NCBI RefSeq assembly: GCF_028687615.1
Contig: NZ_JAQTZU010000001.1
Location: 220,621-284,620 of the forward strand
DNA: 64,000 nt
Direction: 5' to 3'
From: Methylovulum sp.
Lineage (GTDB): Bacteria; Pseudomonadota; Gammaproteobacteria; Methylococcales; Methylomonadaceae
In this document: piece by piece, positions 43,586-53,242 of the stretch
Numbering within the stretch: the stretch's first letter is position 1
How the letters are laid out: every line of letters starts with the position of its first letter
Notes under the pieces: generated by a model
The model's database searches: none
What the model saw: only the letters and a program-made list of their open reading frames with translations
Told to the model about the DNA's origin: nothing
Made by a program: the position numbers and the translations under genes

Positions 43586-45123
43586 ACAACGAAGCCGAAA
43601 GCCTGCAAAACATGTTCGACCATACGTTTGCAGACATAAGCCAGACGTTAAAAACCTTCACGCCGCAGCTAAAACCACGCGAAGTTGGCACGATCACCAG
43701 TGTCGCCACAGGTATCGCCAAAGTGTCGGGTCTGCCCGGTGTGGGCTTTGAAGAATTGGTCAAATTCCCCGGCGATGTGTTTGGCATCGCTTTCAATGTC
43801 GATGAGGACGAAATCGGCGTGGTGTTGCTGGGCGAGCACTGGCAATTGCATTCAGGCGATGAAGTCGAACGCACCGGACGGGTGATGGACGTGGCGGTGG
43901 GCGATGGTTTGATAGGCCGCGTCATCGACCCGCTAGGGCGGCCTTTGGACGGCAATGGGCTTATCACCGCCAGCGGACGCTTGCCGATAGAACGCCCCGC
44001 CGTCGCCATTATGGATAGATCGCCTGTCACCGTGCCGTTGCAAACAGGCATTAAAGTCATTGACGCGCTGATTCCCATCGGGCGCGGTCAACGCGAACTG
44101 ATATTAGGCGATAGGCAAACCGGCAAAACCGCGATTGCCATCGACACCATCCTCAACCAACGCGGGCAAGATGTTTTGTGCGTATATTGCGCCATCGGCC
44201 AACGGGCTTCCGCCGTCGCCAAAACTGTGGCGGTTTTGCGTGGGCAAGGGGCGTTGGCTTACACCGTTGTCGTCGTGACCGAAGGCAATGATCCGCCCGG
44301 ACTCGCCTACATCGCTCCGTATGCGGCAACCAGCATTGCCGAGCATTTCATGGAAAAAGGCCGCGACGTGCTGATTGTTTATGACGATCTTACCCAACAT
44401 GCGCGTGCATACCGCGAGCTATCCTTATTGCTGCGTAGGCCACCCGGTCGTGAAGCGTTTCCGGGCGATATTTTTTATATCCATTCGCGTTTACTCGAAC
44501 GGGCGACGCATTTGCGCGAAGAATTGGGCGGCGGTTCGTTGACAGCTTTGCCGATTATCGAAACCGAAGCGCAGAATATGTCCGCTTATATCCCAACTAA
44601 CCTAATTTCGATTACCGACGGGCAAGTCTATCTGTCGCCGTCGCTGTTTGAATTGGGCGTGCTGCCTGCGGTTGACATTGGCAAATCGGTGTCGCGGGTC
44701 GGCGGTAAAGCGCAACGGGCGAGTTACCGTGTTGTCGCGGGTAACCTCAAATTGGCTTACGCCCAATTCGAGGAACTGGAAACATTTGCCCGCTTTGGCG
44801 CACGGCTGGATGAAAATACGAGAAAAATCATCGAACATGGGCGGCGTATCCGGGCCTGCTTTAAACAACCGGAATTCGCCCCGGTCTCCGTACCCGCGCA
44901 AATCAGCATTTTATTGGCTTTGACGGAAGGGCTTTTTGATCCTATTCCGCTTGAACAAATGCAAGCCGCCGAACAGTCTGTCCAAAAAGCCGCCACCACT
45001 ATTCCGGCGGCGGTATGCGGACGTTTCGCAACAGCGGAACAGTTAAGCGACGAAGACCGTAAGCTATTGCTTGAAATAGCGCGGCAAGCACTCGCCAGTT
45101 TCCAAGCAACGCTGACCGTATAG
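43582..45123 (+). CDS. atpA: N-type F-ATPase subunit alpha
   Basis: A 513-aa protein. The start is taken at the ATG overlapping the atpF stop (ATGA), giving [19 protein letters not shown]. The P-loop [13 protein letters not shown] lies near residue 175; other family blocks are [35 protein letters not shown] and [20 protein letters not shown]. Alpha subunits form the non-catalytic nucleotide sites of the F1 head with three beta subunits. Its beta partner gene is 17 kb away on the other strand (62319), the unusual result of the operon split. Confidence 0.95.
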   Translation: MNNEAESLQNMFDHTFADISQTLKTFTPQLKPREVGTITSVATGIAKVSGLPGVGFEELVKFPGDVFGIAFNVDEDEIGVVLLGEHWQLHSGDEVERTGRVMDVAVGDGLIGRVIDPLGRPLDGNGLITASGRLPIERPAVAIMDRSPVTVPLQTGIKVIDALIPIGRGQRELILGDRQTGKTAIAIDTILNQRGQDVLCVYCAIGQRASAVAKTVAVLRGQGALAYTVVVVTEGNDPPGLAYIAPYAATSIAEHFMEKGRDVLIVYDDLTQHARAYRELSLLLRRPPGREAFPGDIFYIHSRLLERATHLREELGGGSLTALPIIETEAQNMSAYIPTNLISITDGQVYLSPSLFELGVLPAVDIGKSVSRVGGKAQRASYRVVAGNLKLAYAQFEELETFARFGARLDENTRKIIEHGRRIRACFKQPEFAPVSVPAQISILLALTEGLFDPIPLEQMQAAEQSVQKAATTIPAAVCGRFATAEQLSDEDRKLLLEIARQALASFQATLTV

Positions 45124-45125
45124 CC

Positions 45126-46007
45126 ATGAGCGACAGCCAGGCCAGCTTAAGCCGAAAAATCAGCAGTGCGAAAGAACTCCAGTCCGTTGTCCGCACCATG
45201 AAAGCTTTAGCGGCATCCAGTGTCGGGCAATATGAAAATTCGGTACGGGCTTTGGTGGATTACACGCGGACGGTGGAATTGGGCTTAGGCGCGTGTTTTC
45301 GCAAAAACCAACTTGGCATCTTAGGAGCGGCAGAGGAAAAAGCTACGGCGACTACTTACGGGGCCATAGTTTTCGGTTCAGATCAAGGTCTGGTCGGGCA
45401 GTTTAATGATGTGATCGCCGATTTTGTCCTGAAAACACTGGCCGAGTTGCCTGGACAAGCGCAAGTCTGGGCGGTCGGTGAACGCGTCCATGACCGTTTG
45501 GCGGCAGCGGGTTTACCGATGTTAGGGTTGTTCGCCGTCCCCAACTCAGTCAAAGCTATCGCGCCGTTGATTGGACAAATTCAAGTCGACAGCGAAACTC
45601 ATCGCGCCCAACAGGGCTATGCACATCTCTATGTTTTCCATAACCACCCGCAAACCGGATCGCTTTACGAACCCAGCAGCCAGCGTTTATTGCCACTGGA
45701 TTTGGTATGGCAACAACGTATGGCAAGCATCCCTTGGCCTAGCAAAAATTTGCCCGAAACCCTGTGCGGTGGCACGGCGACCTTACGCTCCTTAATCCGT
45801 GAATACCTGTTCATCTCGCTGTTTCAAGCCTGCGCCGAATCCTTGGCAAGCGAAAATGCCAGCCGTTTAGCGGCAATGGAACGCGCTGAAAAAAATATCG
45901 ACGAATTGCTGGAAAATTTGCATGGCACGTTCCACCGTTTGCGGCAGAGTTCGATTGATCAAGAACTTTTTGATGTCGTATCGGGCTATGAATCGTTGAC
46001 GAAATGA
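45126..46007 (+). CDS. atpG: N-type F-ATPase subunit gamma
   Basis: A 293-aa protein with the gamma-subunit N-terminal helix (LSRKISSAKELQSVVRTMKA, LAASSVGQYENSV), the GAIVFGSDQGLVGQFND block and the C-terminal helix (ASENASRLAAMERAEKNIDE, LLENLHGTFHRLRQSSIDQE). The family's ITxEI motif is replaced by RQSSIDQELFDVVSG, as in divergent N-type gammas. It starts 2 nt after atpA and closes the E-F-A-G half. Gamma is the central shaft that couples c-ring rotation to ATP turnover. Confidence 0.93.
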   Translation: MSDSQASLSRKISSAKELQSVVRTMKALAASSVGQYENSVRALVDYTRTVELGLGACFRKNQLGILGAAEEKATATTYGAIVFGSDQGLVGQFNDVIADFVLKTLAELPGQAQVWAVGERVHDRLAAAGLPMLGLFAVPNSVKAIAPLIGQIQVDSETHRAQQGYAHLYVFHNHPQTGSLYEPSSQRLLPLDLVWQQRMASIPWPSKNLPETLCGGTATLRSLIREYLFISLFQACAESLASENASRLAAMERAEKNIDELLENLHGTFHRLRQSSIDQELFDVVSGYESLTK

Positions 46008-46174
46008 GAGATAGTGCTAACAGACAACAACATGATGCCGTTCGTGGTATATCAATCACTTTCCAAATGTAGATATAATGCCCTATGGGAGCGGGCTATA
46101 AAGTTAAGATGTAATTGATAAAAATCAAAAGATTATGAGAATTTCTAAAAAACAATAAGCCTATGTTTTTTTAA

Positions 46175-46217
46175 AGCCCGTTCCTGCAGGCTCGAACCTT
46201 GGCCTGCTGGAACGGCT
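46175..46217 (+). terminator. Stem-loop downstream of atpG
   Basis: AGCCCGTTCC.TGCAGGC and GCCTGC.TGGAACGGCT form a long stem 167 bp after atpG. No U-tract follows, so this may be a REP-like element rather than an intrinsic terminator. The rest of 46008-46296 is AT-rich with nothing else clear. Confidence 0.4.
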
Positions 46218-46296
46218 CCCATCTATATCACTGAGCCAGGCTTTTCCCATTTTTATGTTTTAATGGGTTTCCTAGGGATATTAGATTGGTTCTGAC

Positions 46297-46334
46297 AAAA
46301 AGCCCGCCATCGATTAATGCCGACGGCCTTTTTT
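46297..46334 (-). terminator. Intrinsic terminator of the RRM gene
   Basis: On the minus strand, AAAAAGGCCGTC (inside the 3' end of the gene) can pair with GATGGCGGGCTTTTT, giving a GC stem with one mismatch followed by U5. The stop codon lies in the loop side. Confidence 0.6.
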
Positions 46335-46577
46335 GGCGGCAGGCTCTTCAAATTTGACTTTCAACGGCTTGCCGCAATACAAATTGCCGTCCAATGCCAA
46401 GATCGCCGCGCGGGCCTCATGGCCTTCCATGCCGATAAAGGCAAAACCACGGCATCTACCGCTAAAAATATCCGACACCAGTTCAATGGAGCGGACTTTC
46501 CCATATTGGGCAAATAAAGCTTGAACGCTGGTTTCAGTCGCGTCGCTAGGTAAGTTTCCTACAAAAATTCGTTTCAA
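46314..46577 (-). CDS. RRM-type RNA-binding protein
   Basis: An 87-aa single RNA-recognition-motif protein with RNP2 (KRIFVGNLP) and RNP1 (CRGFAFIGM) and a basic tail ending KKGRRH. Bacterial versions of this size resemble cyanobacterial and proteobacterial cold-related Rbp proteins. The best start is the TTG at 46577 (AGGAT lies 8 nt upstream); the frame stays open to 46826, but that part shows no protein-like conservation. It probably binds single-stranded RNA. It lies inside the inverted 18-kb segment. Confidence 0.85.
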   Translation of the reverse strand: MKRIFVGNLPSDATETSVQALFAQYGKVRSIELVSDIFSGRCRGFAFIGMEGHEARAAILALDGNLYCGKPLKVKFEEPAAKKGRRH

Positions 46578-47161
46578 AAGACATATCCTAAATTCAGGGG
46601 GTGGGTTGATGAGCCGGATAGCGCCGGTTTTGCCACGATCCCGCAACACGGGGCGTGGGTTGAGAAAATATCCGCTGTATGCGGCATATATATGATTTGC
46701 TTGCAAATCTCCGCCTAGTTTCCCTATAAAACTGAGTACCGCTTGGGTATCAATAGGTAGAAATAAAGCCGAAACTATTGGCTCCGTTAAATCGCTTAAC
46801 CGTATTTGTTGCCATCCAATACCCACAGTTAAACCCGTTTATGAAAAACGGGTTGCGTTTGCATAGGGCACGAAGGCAAAAAGTGGGGGAGTTTCTGGAA
46901 AAGTGCTGATGGACTTGCAAAGCGTAACTAAAAAGCCACCATGTTACTGGTAGCTCTCTTGTAGCCTCAACATTATAGAGATAACGTTCTAGTATGGCTA
47001 TCTAAAAGTTTTGAAAGCTTACGTTTTAGGGGGATTTTAAGGACAATGTTTTCTAAATATGCAGAGCTTTGCTTATAGGGTGTTAAAAAAGCCCACCAAA
47101 GGTTTAGTGCTAAAACCTAACACATGGTTTTATCAGAATCATCGTTGATGAGTGTCTGAGA
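46578..47161. other. Intergenic region, 584 bp
   Basis: It contains the leader of the RRM gene. A stem-loop at 46832-46854 (AACCCGTTT...AAACGGGTT) is present without a U-tract. The RRM leader of ~250 nt between this hairpin and the TTG start is long enough for RNA-level control, as known for other cold-related RNA-binding protein genes, but no specific structure was identified. No other gene was seen. Confidence 0.4.
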
Positions 47162-47908
47162 TTATTTAGAGCTTAAGCTAAAGCCTGCGATACCATAAAA
47201 TTCGTTTCCTGAATTTGTTTCAGGTACACCCACGCCTAGGTAGATCTGCGTTTTGGGAAGGCATTGGTAAAACAGGTTGACGACAGCACCGGAAACGTTC
47301 GAATGACCACTAAAATAGTCGCCTTGAAATGATAGTGTGTCCTTTATCAGTTCCAGGCTGAATCCCGTTGTATATCCCGCAACATCTGTCGTTGTTGATA
47401 GGGCCTTGTCAGCCCAATATCCACCGCTGCGGAGGCTTAAAAAGTGGCTTGGCTGGTAAATCAGCAATCCGTAATCAAAATTATGCCATTGCTGAGTGCT
47501 TGAAAATAAAGTTGTTCCGTTCTGGGTACCGATTAGTGTCTTGACGTTTCCATCCAAATTGAAAGTTTTTGAGAGATTGAGATAGCTGTCCCATTCGTAA
47601 TTTTGGGCACCACCGCCATAGACGGGAATGTTATAAAAGGCCATTTGTATATCCCAGCCATCTTTTGATGAAAAATCTACGATGGGATTTAGATATGTCG
47701 TTGCTTCATAACTATCAGATTCCAGGGTGAAAGACCAAACATCGTCATCTTGGATACTAGGTGTGGCATCCACTTTTTTGACAGGATGTGCTTTTTTCCC
47801 CGGTCTGGCCAACGCTGTTCCGGGGGCCAAGAAAAAACAACTTAAACAAAGCATAAGCCAGAACTGGGGACAATAATGGCTTTGGCTAGATCGTCGAAAA
47901 GTTTGCAT
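47162..47908 (-). CDS. Exported outer-membrane-barrel-like protein of unknown function
   Basis: A 248-aa protein with a signal peptide (WLMLCLSCFFLAPGTALA). The rest alternates hydrophobic and polar residues as in small barrels (WSFTLESDSYEATTYLNPIV, WDIQMAFYNIPVYGGGAQNY, GFSLELIKDTLSFQGDYFSG) and ends with a likely terminal strand (FYGIAGFSLSSK). It lies alone on the minus strand, 280 bp downstream of the phosphodiesterase gene. I recognise no named family. Confidence 0.65.
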   Translation of the reverse strand: MQTFRRSSQSHYCPQFWLMLCLSCFFLAPGTALARPGKKAHPVKKVDATPSIQDDDVWSFTLESDSYEATTYLNPIVDFSSKDGWDIQMAFYNIPVYGGGAQNYEWDSYLNLSKTFNLDGNVKTLIGTQNGTTLFSSTQQWHNFDYGLLIYQPSHFLSLRSGGYWADKALSTTTDVAGYTTGFSLELIKDTLSFQGDYFSGHSNVSGAVVNLFYQCLPKTQIYLGVGVPETNSGNEFYGIAGFSLSSK

Positions 47909-48141
47909 TAAAAAGTTTCGGTTTCAGTAAAAGTGAGGGCTTGAACTGATAATGGAAAAGGCTGGCAATAGGGGAAAATGGACATCGAAAGTGGCTATTC
48001 TTGCATACGGTTAATGGATTTAATTAACCGAAGGATGGGATAACCGTAATGGTGTTTTAGAAAAAACGTTAAGTTGATGAAGATTGCTTGGATAGCGCAG
48101 AAATTAAACTATGTTGGAGGTAAATAGGGCGTCAAACAAAT

Positions 48142-48164
48142 CGAGGTGGGGAAATCCCACCTCG
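48142..48164 (-). terminator. Likely terminator of the phosphodiesterase gene
   Basis: CGAGGTGGG and CCCACCTCG form perfect 9-bp arms around GAAAT, 25 bp past the stop; on the minus strand the stem is followed by ATTTGTTTG. The remaining part of 47909-48141 is AT-rich with no other feature. Confidence 0.6.
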
Positions 48165-48188
48165 AAATAAGTCAATTAAACTAAACGA

Positions 48189-49877
48189 TTAGTTTAATTG
48201 TGGCAATGCTTGAGTGCCTTCTATTTTGACGGCTTTCAACTTTGAAGGATCAAGACCCAGTGTTTTCAAGATAGTAGGGGCAATTTGCGTTGTCTCTACA
48301 GAATTGGTGACGGTTTTGCCGGAAGCGATACCTGCGCCCCAAACTATGATCGGGACATGACGGTCGTTTTCTGCCATGCCGCCGTGTTCAGCGATTTTGC
48401 TTAATTTGCCACCGCCGTAAACACTGCCTTCTTTGGCAATCCCGACAACATCAGGCACCCGTGGGTTATGCCAGTTGACATTGAATAATTTGGCCGCATC
48501 GTGGCCCGCGTAAACCGTGCTCAAACCGGCATTGGTAAAAGGAACTGCGGTTTTGTTGCCCAAGCTATCGGAACCTATGCCGATTCCTGAATAGTTCATC
48601 AGGAAATTCTTGACAAATTGGGTGGCTGTTTTTGATCTGTCTTTAAGCCATATCAGCACCCCGTCATCATCAAGGGAATGAGCAACCAGGCCATTTGCCC
48701 CAGGATGGGCCGTGTTCCAGGCCGCATCCAATGCCGCCAGCATATCGCCGTCGTTGATAATGACTAACTTGGAGCGGTCTTCAGGGGATTGGCCATGTTT
48801 GGCAGAAATGATAACGACGGTATTGGCATCCACCGCATCGACGATTTTGCCTATAGATTGGTCGACAAAGCTCAAGGCGCCGCTAAGAACCATGCCTGGC
48901 ACCAATTTGCCGCTGACGGCATCAATCGTATAGCCACCCAAACCATTAGGGATAATGTTAGCCGGGTTGCTTGGGTCGTAATAACTGGAAAAATTAAGTT
49001 TTTGTGCCGTTGAAACCGACTGGAAATTCAAACCATAAATAGCAGGTACGCCAACTGTGCTGGTGCCGGCATGGTCTTTGCCCTTTGCCCAGTTCAATAC
49101 GGCATTCACTTTCAAATTGTCGTAAGTTTGGGTGTCAATGTTATTTTTAGTAAAGTCAACGGAACCGCCAGTAACGGTAAGGCCATTGATTTCCGGGGTA
49201 AAAAATTCATTGGCACCTTTATCGTTTCGGCCATTGACAATTTCATAGGCGGGATGTTTATCCGACCAAGCCGTGCGTAAATGATGTTGATGCGCGACAT
49301 TGAAAACGGTGTTGACTTTCAGGTATTGATGCGGATAAACAGGTGTGCAAGTACCAGGATCCACGGGTAAAGATGCTGTGTTAATCAGCGTCTTAGGATC
49401 GCCGCTCAATGCAGGGATTAGCGCGTAGCTGCTTGGGACATTATCGTATAAACCAGGGATATTTTGACCCGCGTCTAGGCGGTCTGGATTCTTGTCGATG
49501 GATTCATCAAAAGCGACTATTGTTCCGGGTGTGGCACTAACACAATCCGTAGTGCCGGGTGCCAAAAGGTCGCGGTTATAGCTGACATCGTAATAGATAC
49601 CGGTGGAGTGTGGATTGCCGCCAGTGATTTGGCCAATCAAGCCAGGAAATGAATCGGCTGGGAATGGTGTCATGGCATTGGCGAATTGAACGCCGTTGTT
49701 TACCAAGCTTGCCAATGTAGAAGCAGGATTGTTTTTTACGAACCAATCGAGGTCATTTTGATGTAGGCCGTCTACTGAAATCAAAACCACATGTTGGGCT
49801 GGTGTCGCCGCGTTTACTCCAACTGCATTGAAAGCCATCGCAATAGCTAAAGGTAAAAGAGCTTTTTTTATTTTCAT
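48189..49877 (-). CDS. Exported type I phosphodiesterase / alkaline-phosphatase-superfamily protein
   Basis: A 562-aa protein with a signal peptide (ALLPLAIAMAFNAVGVNAA). Metal-site and nucleophile regions are visible: VVLISVDGLHQND (first Asp), FPADSFPG (nucleophile Ser), VVIISAKHGQSPEDR and AEHGGMAENDRHVPIIVWGA (metal-binding His and Asp). This order is that of nucleotide pyrophosphatases/phosphodiesterases. It would act on a phosphodiester or pyrophosphate substrate in the periplasm or outside the cell; the substrate is not evident. It stands alone with its own terminator. Confidence 0.85.
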   Translation of the reverse strand: MKIKKALLPLAIAMAFNAVGVNAATPAQHVVLISVDGLHQNDLDWFVKNNPASTLASLVNNGVQFANAMTPFPADSFPGLIGQITGGNPHSTGIYYDVSYNRDLLAPGTTDCVSATPGTIVAFDESIDKNPDRLDAGQNIPGLYDNVPSSYALIPALSGDPKTLINTASLPVDPGTCTPVYPHQYLKVNTVFNVAHQHHLRTAWSDKHPAYEIVNGRNDKGANEFFTPEINGLTVTGGSVDFTKNNIDTQTYDNLKVNAVLNWAKGKDHAGTSTVGVPAIYGLNFQSVSTAQKLNFSSYYDPSNPANIIPNGLGGYTIDAVSGKLVPGMVLSGALSFVDQSIGKIVDAVDANTVVIISAKHGQSPEDRSKLVIINDGDMLAALDAAWNTAHPGANGLVAHSLDDDGVLIWLKDRSKTATQFVKNFLMNYSGIGIGSDSLGNKTAVPFTNAGLSTVYAGHDAAKLFNVNWHNPRVPDVVGIAKEGSVYGGGKLSKIAEHGGMAENDRHVPIIVWGAGIASGKTVTNSVETTQIAPTILKTLGLDPSKLKAVKIEGTQALPQLN

Positions 49878-50149
49878 CTTTGTGCCTGTTTATAAGTGGA
49901 TAAAGTTTATGTATCTGAAATCGCCCACTTTCAGTAGGTAACGGACAATTGGTATCGGGCCGTTACTCTGAAAATGAATGCTGCAAATACAAAAAACTTA
50001 AGGCAATATGCGAGCCAAAAATAAACAATAATAAAACCATTGGCTTATTTTTTTCTAACGAACAATCAGATGTTATAAGGTTGATAAGCACCATTATTGA
50101 ATGGTTCTGTGGGGCAAAACAACCACTAATTGGGCGCCTCTTCTGAGGT

Positions 50150-53100
50150 TTATGGCTTAACCCAAGATTCGCCATCTCCCCTGCGCATCAAAAAATAAAC
50201 CACTGGCGTGGCGATCAGTGATAACAACACCGACAGCGTCAACGCGCCAATCACCGCAATTGCCAACGGTTTCAACATATCAGAACCCGCGCCTATACCA
50301 TACGCCAGCGGCAACAAGCCTAAAGTTGCCGCTAAGGATGTCATCAGCACCGGACGTAAACGCCGCCGCCCGGAAGTAATCAAGGCTTGTTCCAGCGTAT
50401 CGCCTTGGGTAAGGTAGTGGTGCACCGAATCCAGCATCAAGATGCCGTTTTTAGCCACCACGCCGATGCCGATGATCGCGCCCAATAAAGACACGATATT
50501 CACCGAGGTTCCGGTCATATACCAAGCCAGCACCGTACCGCACAAGGCTAAAACCGAGCCGAAGACGATGGCGATAGGTTCGAGAAACGTCCCGAATTCA
50601 ATCAGCAATACGGTAAACACCAAAAAAACCGCAGCCAACAGCACAATCAGCAAATTATGGAAGGATTCCTGCTGTTGTTTATACAGTCCGCCGAATTCCA
50701 AAACCCCAGGCGGCAAACTCGGGTCGTTACTAAGTTTGGCCTTGATTTCGGCAATAGCACTGCCCAAATCCCGGTTTTCCAGCCTGGCAGAAACGGCGAC
50801 CAATTGCCGCAAATCTTCGCGGTTGAGTTGCAATTGCCCCGGCTCGGTGACAACATCGGCGACTTGCGACAGCTTCACCGTCCTGCCATCCGGCGAACGT
50901 AAAGGCAGCTCGCGCAAGTCGGCAATCTGCTTGCTGGCATCGGTGTCCATGCGGACGCGGATGTTGACGACGCGGTCGCCTTCCAACACATAAGACGCTT
51001 TTTGTCCCAGCATGGCGGTGCTGACTGCCAAGGCCACATCGTTGGTGGTCAGGCCGAAACGCAGCGCATCCAGCGAACGCACCCGTAAATCCAGCGACGG
51101 GCCGGTGGTTTCCAGGCCGTCAAAAGTATCGACGACACCGGTGATTTTGCCCAGCTCGGCTTCGATTTGCGGGGCTTTTTGTTTCAGCCACTCGACATCG
51201 GTGGAAAACAATTTGATTTCTATCGGGCGTGGCGACCAGGTCAAATCACCGATCAAATCATTGAGGATGCCGGCAAACTCCCAATCAACCCCAGGTACTT
51301 GTTCGTGCAATTGCTGGCGCAGTCCGGCGATAATTTCATCGGTTTTGCGGCTGCGCTCAGCCTTAAGTTTGACCAGAAAATCGCCGCCATGCGCTTGGGA
51401 AATGCCTAGTCCCAATTGCGCTCCGGTGCGCCGTGAATAACTGTCCAACTCCGGCAACTCATGCAGCAGTTTTTCGGCTTGTTTGAGTTGGCGGTCGGTC
51501 TCGCTTAGATTCGTCCCCCACGGCGTGTGGTAATCCAGCACAAACGCGCCTTCGTCCATAAACGGCAAGAATTCGCTTTCCAGTCGCCCGTATAGCCAGA
51601 TGCCCAATGCCAAAACCGCACAACATCCCAGCAGGATTTTCCAGGCTTGGTGCAGCGCGATACGCAAAGCTTTTTCATAAAATCCCATCAAGCTATTTAA
51701 CCAGTTTGATTCCTCAGCTTTGACCGGCATATGCGGATTAACAGGCAACCACGAGGCGGCTAAGGCAGGAATCAGCGTGACCGCCAACAGCAGCGAAGTC
51801 AGTAACGATACCACCATCGTTAACGATAAGGCGCGGAAGAAATTGCCCGCCACACCATCCAGGAACGCCAGCGGGATGAACACCACCACGGGCGTTAGCG
51901 TTGACGCCAGCAAGGGCCTGAAAATTTCCGCCAAGGCTTGTTGTACGGCGACCAGGCGCGCAATGCCTTGGTTAATTTTGGTATGGATGGCTTCCACGAC
52001 GACGATGGCGTCATCAATAATCAGGCCGATGGCGGCGGCAATTCCGCCTAGCGTCATCAGGTTAAAACTCAGGCCCAGCACCCGCACCGCCAGCAACGTC
52101 ATCAACACCGTGGCGGGGATCACCGTGGCGGCGATCAGCGTCGCGCCCCAGTTTTTCAGGAAAACATACAGGATGACCACCGATAAGATCAGCCCTAGAA
52201 TAATCGCTTCCCAAACGCTTTGTATCGAATCGCCGACCAGCAAGGATTGGTCATAAAAAACTTCCACCTGCATACCTGGCGGCAGGGTTTTGCCCAGCAA
52301 TGCCAGTTCTTCTTTGAGTTGCCTGGCGATGTCCAGCGTACTGCCGTTGGGTTGGCTGTAAACATTCAGCAACACGGCGTTTTCGCCTTTGGCGGTGACG
52401 ATATTGAAGACCGGCTCGGGCGCGCGTTCGACACGGGCGAAATCTTTGATACGCACCGGATGGCCGAGAGCGGCAGGTATTACCGTTGCATTCGGTGCAG
52501 CGGTAATGGTGGTGACGGTCATATTTTCAATATCGGCGAGGGTATGGACGCGCCCGTCCACCAGCGTCAAATACAGTTGATAATTTTCCTCCAACATGCC
52601 GGTCGGTGTGACTTGGTTGTTGCGGTTCAGCGCGTCGGTGACTTGCGCGAGACTCAAATTCACCGCCTGCAAACGCAGAGGATCGACGATGACATGGTAT
52701 TCCGGTGCGCGTCCACCGACGATGCCGACCCGCGCCACGTTAGGTATGCGTAGCAAATGCGGTTGCAGCTTATAACGGGCGGTTTCCCAAAGTTCGGTTT
52801 GCGCATAATTTTTCCCCGTCAAACTTAAGCCAACCACCGGAAACGCGGCGAACGTCAACCGCCAAACCGCCGTACCCGCCGTGGCAGGCAAGGCTTTCTG
52901 CACTACTGCCAAGCGTCCTTGCACAAACAATTCTGCTTGCACCATGTCGGTTTTCCAGTTGAAAAATACGTTGACTTCTGCCGTGCCGCGTCCGGTTTTT
53001 GACCGTATGGTGGTCACGCCCGGAATGTCTTTAACGGCCTCTTCGACCGGGCGGGTGATGGTCGCCATCATGTCATTGGCGGGCATCACGCCGTTGTCGA

Positions 53101-53242
53101 TGAGGATCACAACACGCGGAAAATTGGTTTGTGGAAAAATTGCCGACGGCATATCTAGTGCGGCATAGGCTCCCGCCAGGCATAGCGCGATGCAAAGAAA
53201 AAATATCGCCTTGTGGTGGCGTAGCGCAAAGGATAAGTTCAT
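50150..53242 (-). CDS. RND efflux transporter, inner membrane subunit
   Basis: A 1030-aa RND permease with 12 helices and two large periplasmic loops. The proton-relay aspartates are seen in AAAIGLIIDDAIVVVEAI (helix 4). Other family blocks are SAIFPQTNFPRVVILIDNG, GVTTIRSKTGRGTAEVNVFF, LVQTLK-type loop regions, and the duplicated GAIIGIGVVAKNGILMLDSV. The heavy-metal signature DFGxxVDGxVVMVEN is absent, so the metal-specific HME group is less likely than a drug or organic substrate type. It overlaps its adaptor gene by 4 nt (ATGA) and is the last of a six-gene PepSY-regulator-kinase-efflux operon. Confidence 0.92.
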   Translation of the reverse strand: MNLSFALRHHKAIFFLCIALCLAGAYAALDMPSAIFPQTNFPRVVILIDNGVMPANDMMATITRPVEEAVKDIPGVTTIRSKTGRGTAEVNVFFNWKTDMVQAELFVQGRLAVVQKALPATAGTAVWRLTFAAFPVVGLSLTGKNYAQTELWETARYKLQPHLLRIPNVARVGIVGGRAPEYHVIVDPLRLQAVNLSLAQVTDALNRNNQVTPTGMLEENYQLYLTLVDGRVHTLADIENMTVTTITAAPNATVIPAALGHPVRIKDFARVERAPEPVFNIVTAKGENAVLLNVYSQPNGSTLDIARQLKEELALLGKTLPPGMQVEVFYDQSLLVGDSIQSVWEAIILGLILSVVILYVFLKNWGATLIAATVIPATVLMTLLAVRVLGLSFNLMTLGGIAAAIGLIIDDAIVVVEAIHTKINQGIARLVAVQQALAEIFRPLLASTLTPVVVFIPLAFLDGVAGNFFRALSLTMVVSLLTSLLLAVTLIPALAASWLPVNPHMPVKAEESNWLNSLMGFYEKALRIALHQAWKILLGCCAVLALGIWLYGRLESEFLPFMDEGAFVLDYHTPWGTNLSETDRQLKQAEKLLHELPELDSYSRRTGAQLGLGISQAHGGDFLVKLKAERSRKTDEIIAGLRQQLHEQVPGVDWEFAGILNDLIGDLTWSPRPIEIKLFSTDVEWLKQKAPQIEAELGKITGVVDTFDGLETTGPSLDLRVRSLDALRFGLTTNDVALAVSTAMLGQKASYVLEGDRVVNIRVRMDTDASKQIADLRELPLRSPDGRTVKLSQVADVVTEPGQLQLNREDLRQLVAVSARLENRDLGSAIAEIKAKLSNDPSLPPGVLEFGGLYKQQQESFHNLLIVLLAAVFLVFTVLLIEFGTFLEPIAIVFGSVLALCGTVLAWYMTGTSVNIVSLLGAIIGIGVVAKNGILMLDSVHHYLTQGDTLEQALITSGRRRLRPVLMTSLAATLGLLPLAYGIGAGSDMLKPLAIAVIGALTLSVLLSLIATPVVYFLMRRGDGESWVKP

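Noticed and set aside
42512..46007. Two separate, incomplete ATPase operons of different type
   Set aside because: The two gene sets are exactly complementary with no duplicated subunit, and both carry N-type features (AtpQ/AtpR on one side, extended b subunit and ESTAIY c subunit on the other).
50150..53242. Assignment of the RND pump as a CzcA/CusA metal exporter
   Set aside because: The helix-4 region reads AIGLIIDDAIVVVEAI and lacks the DFGxxVDGxVVMVEN signature of metal pumps.
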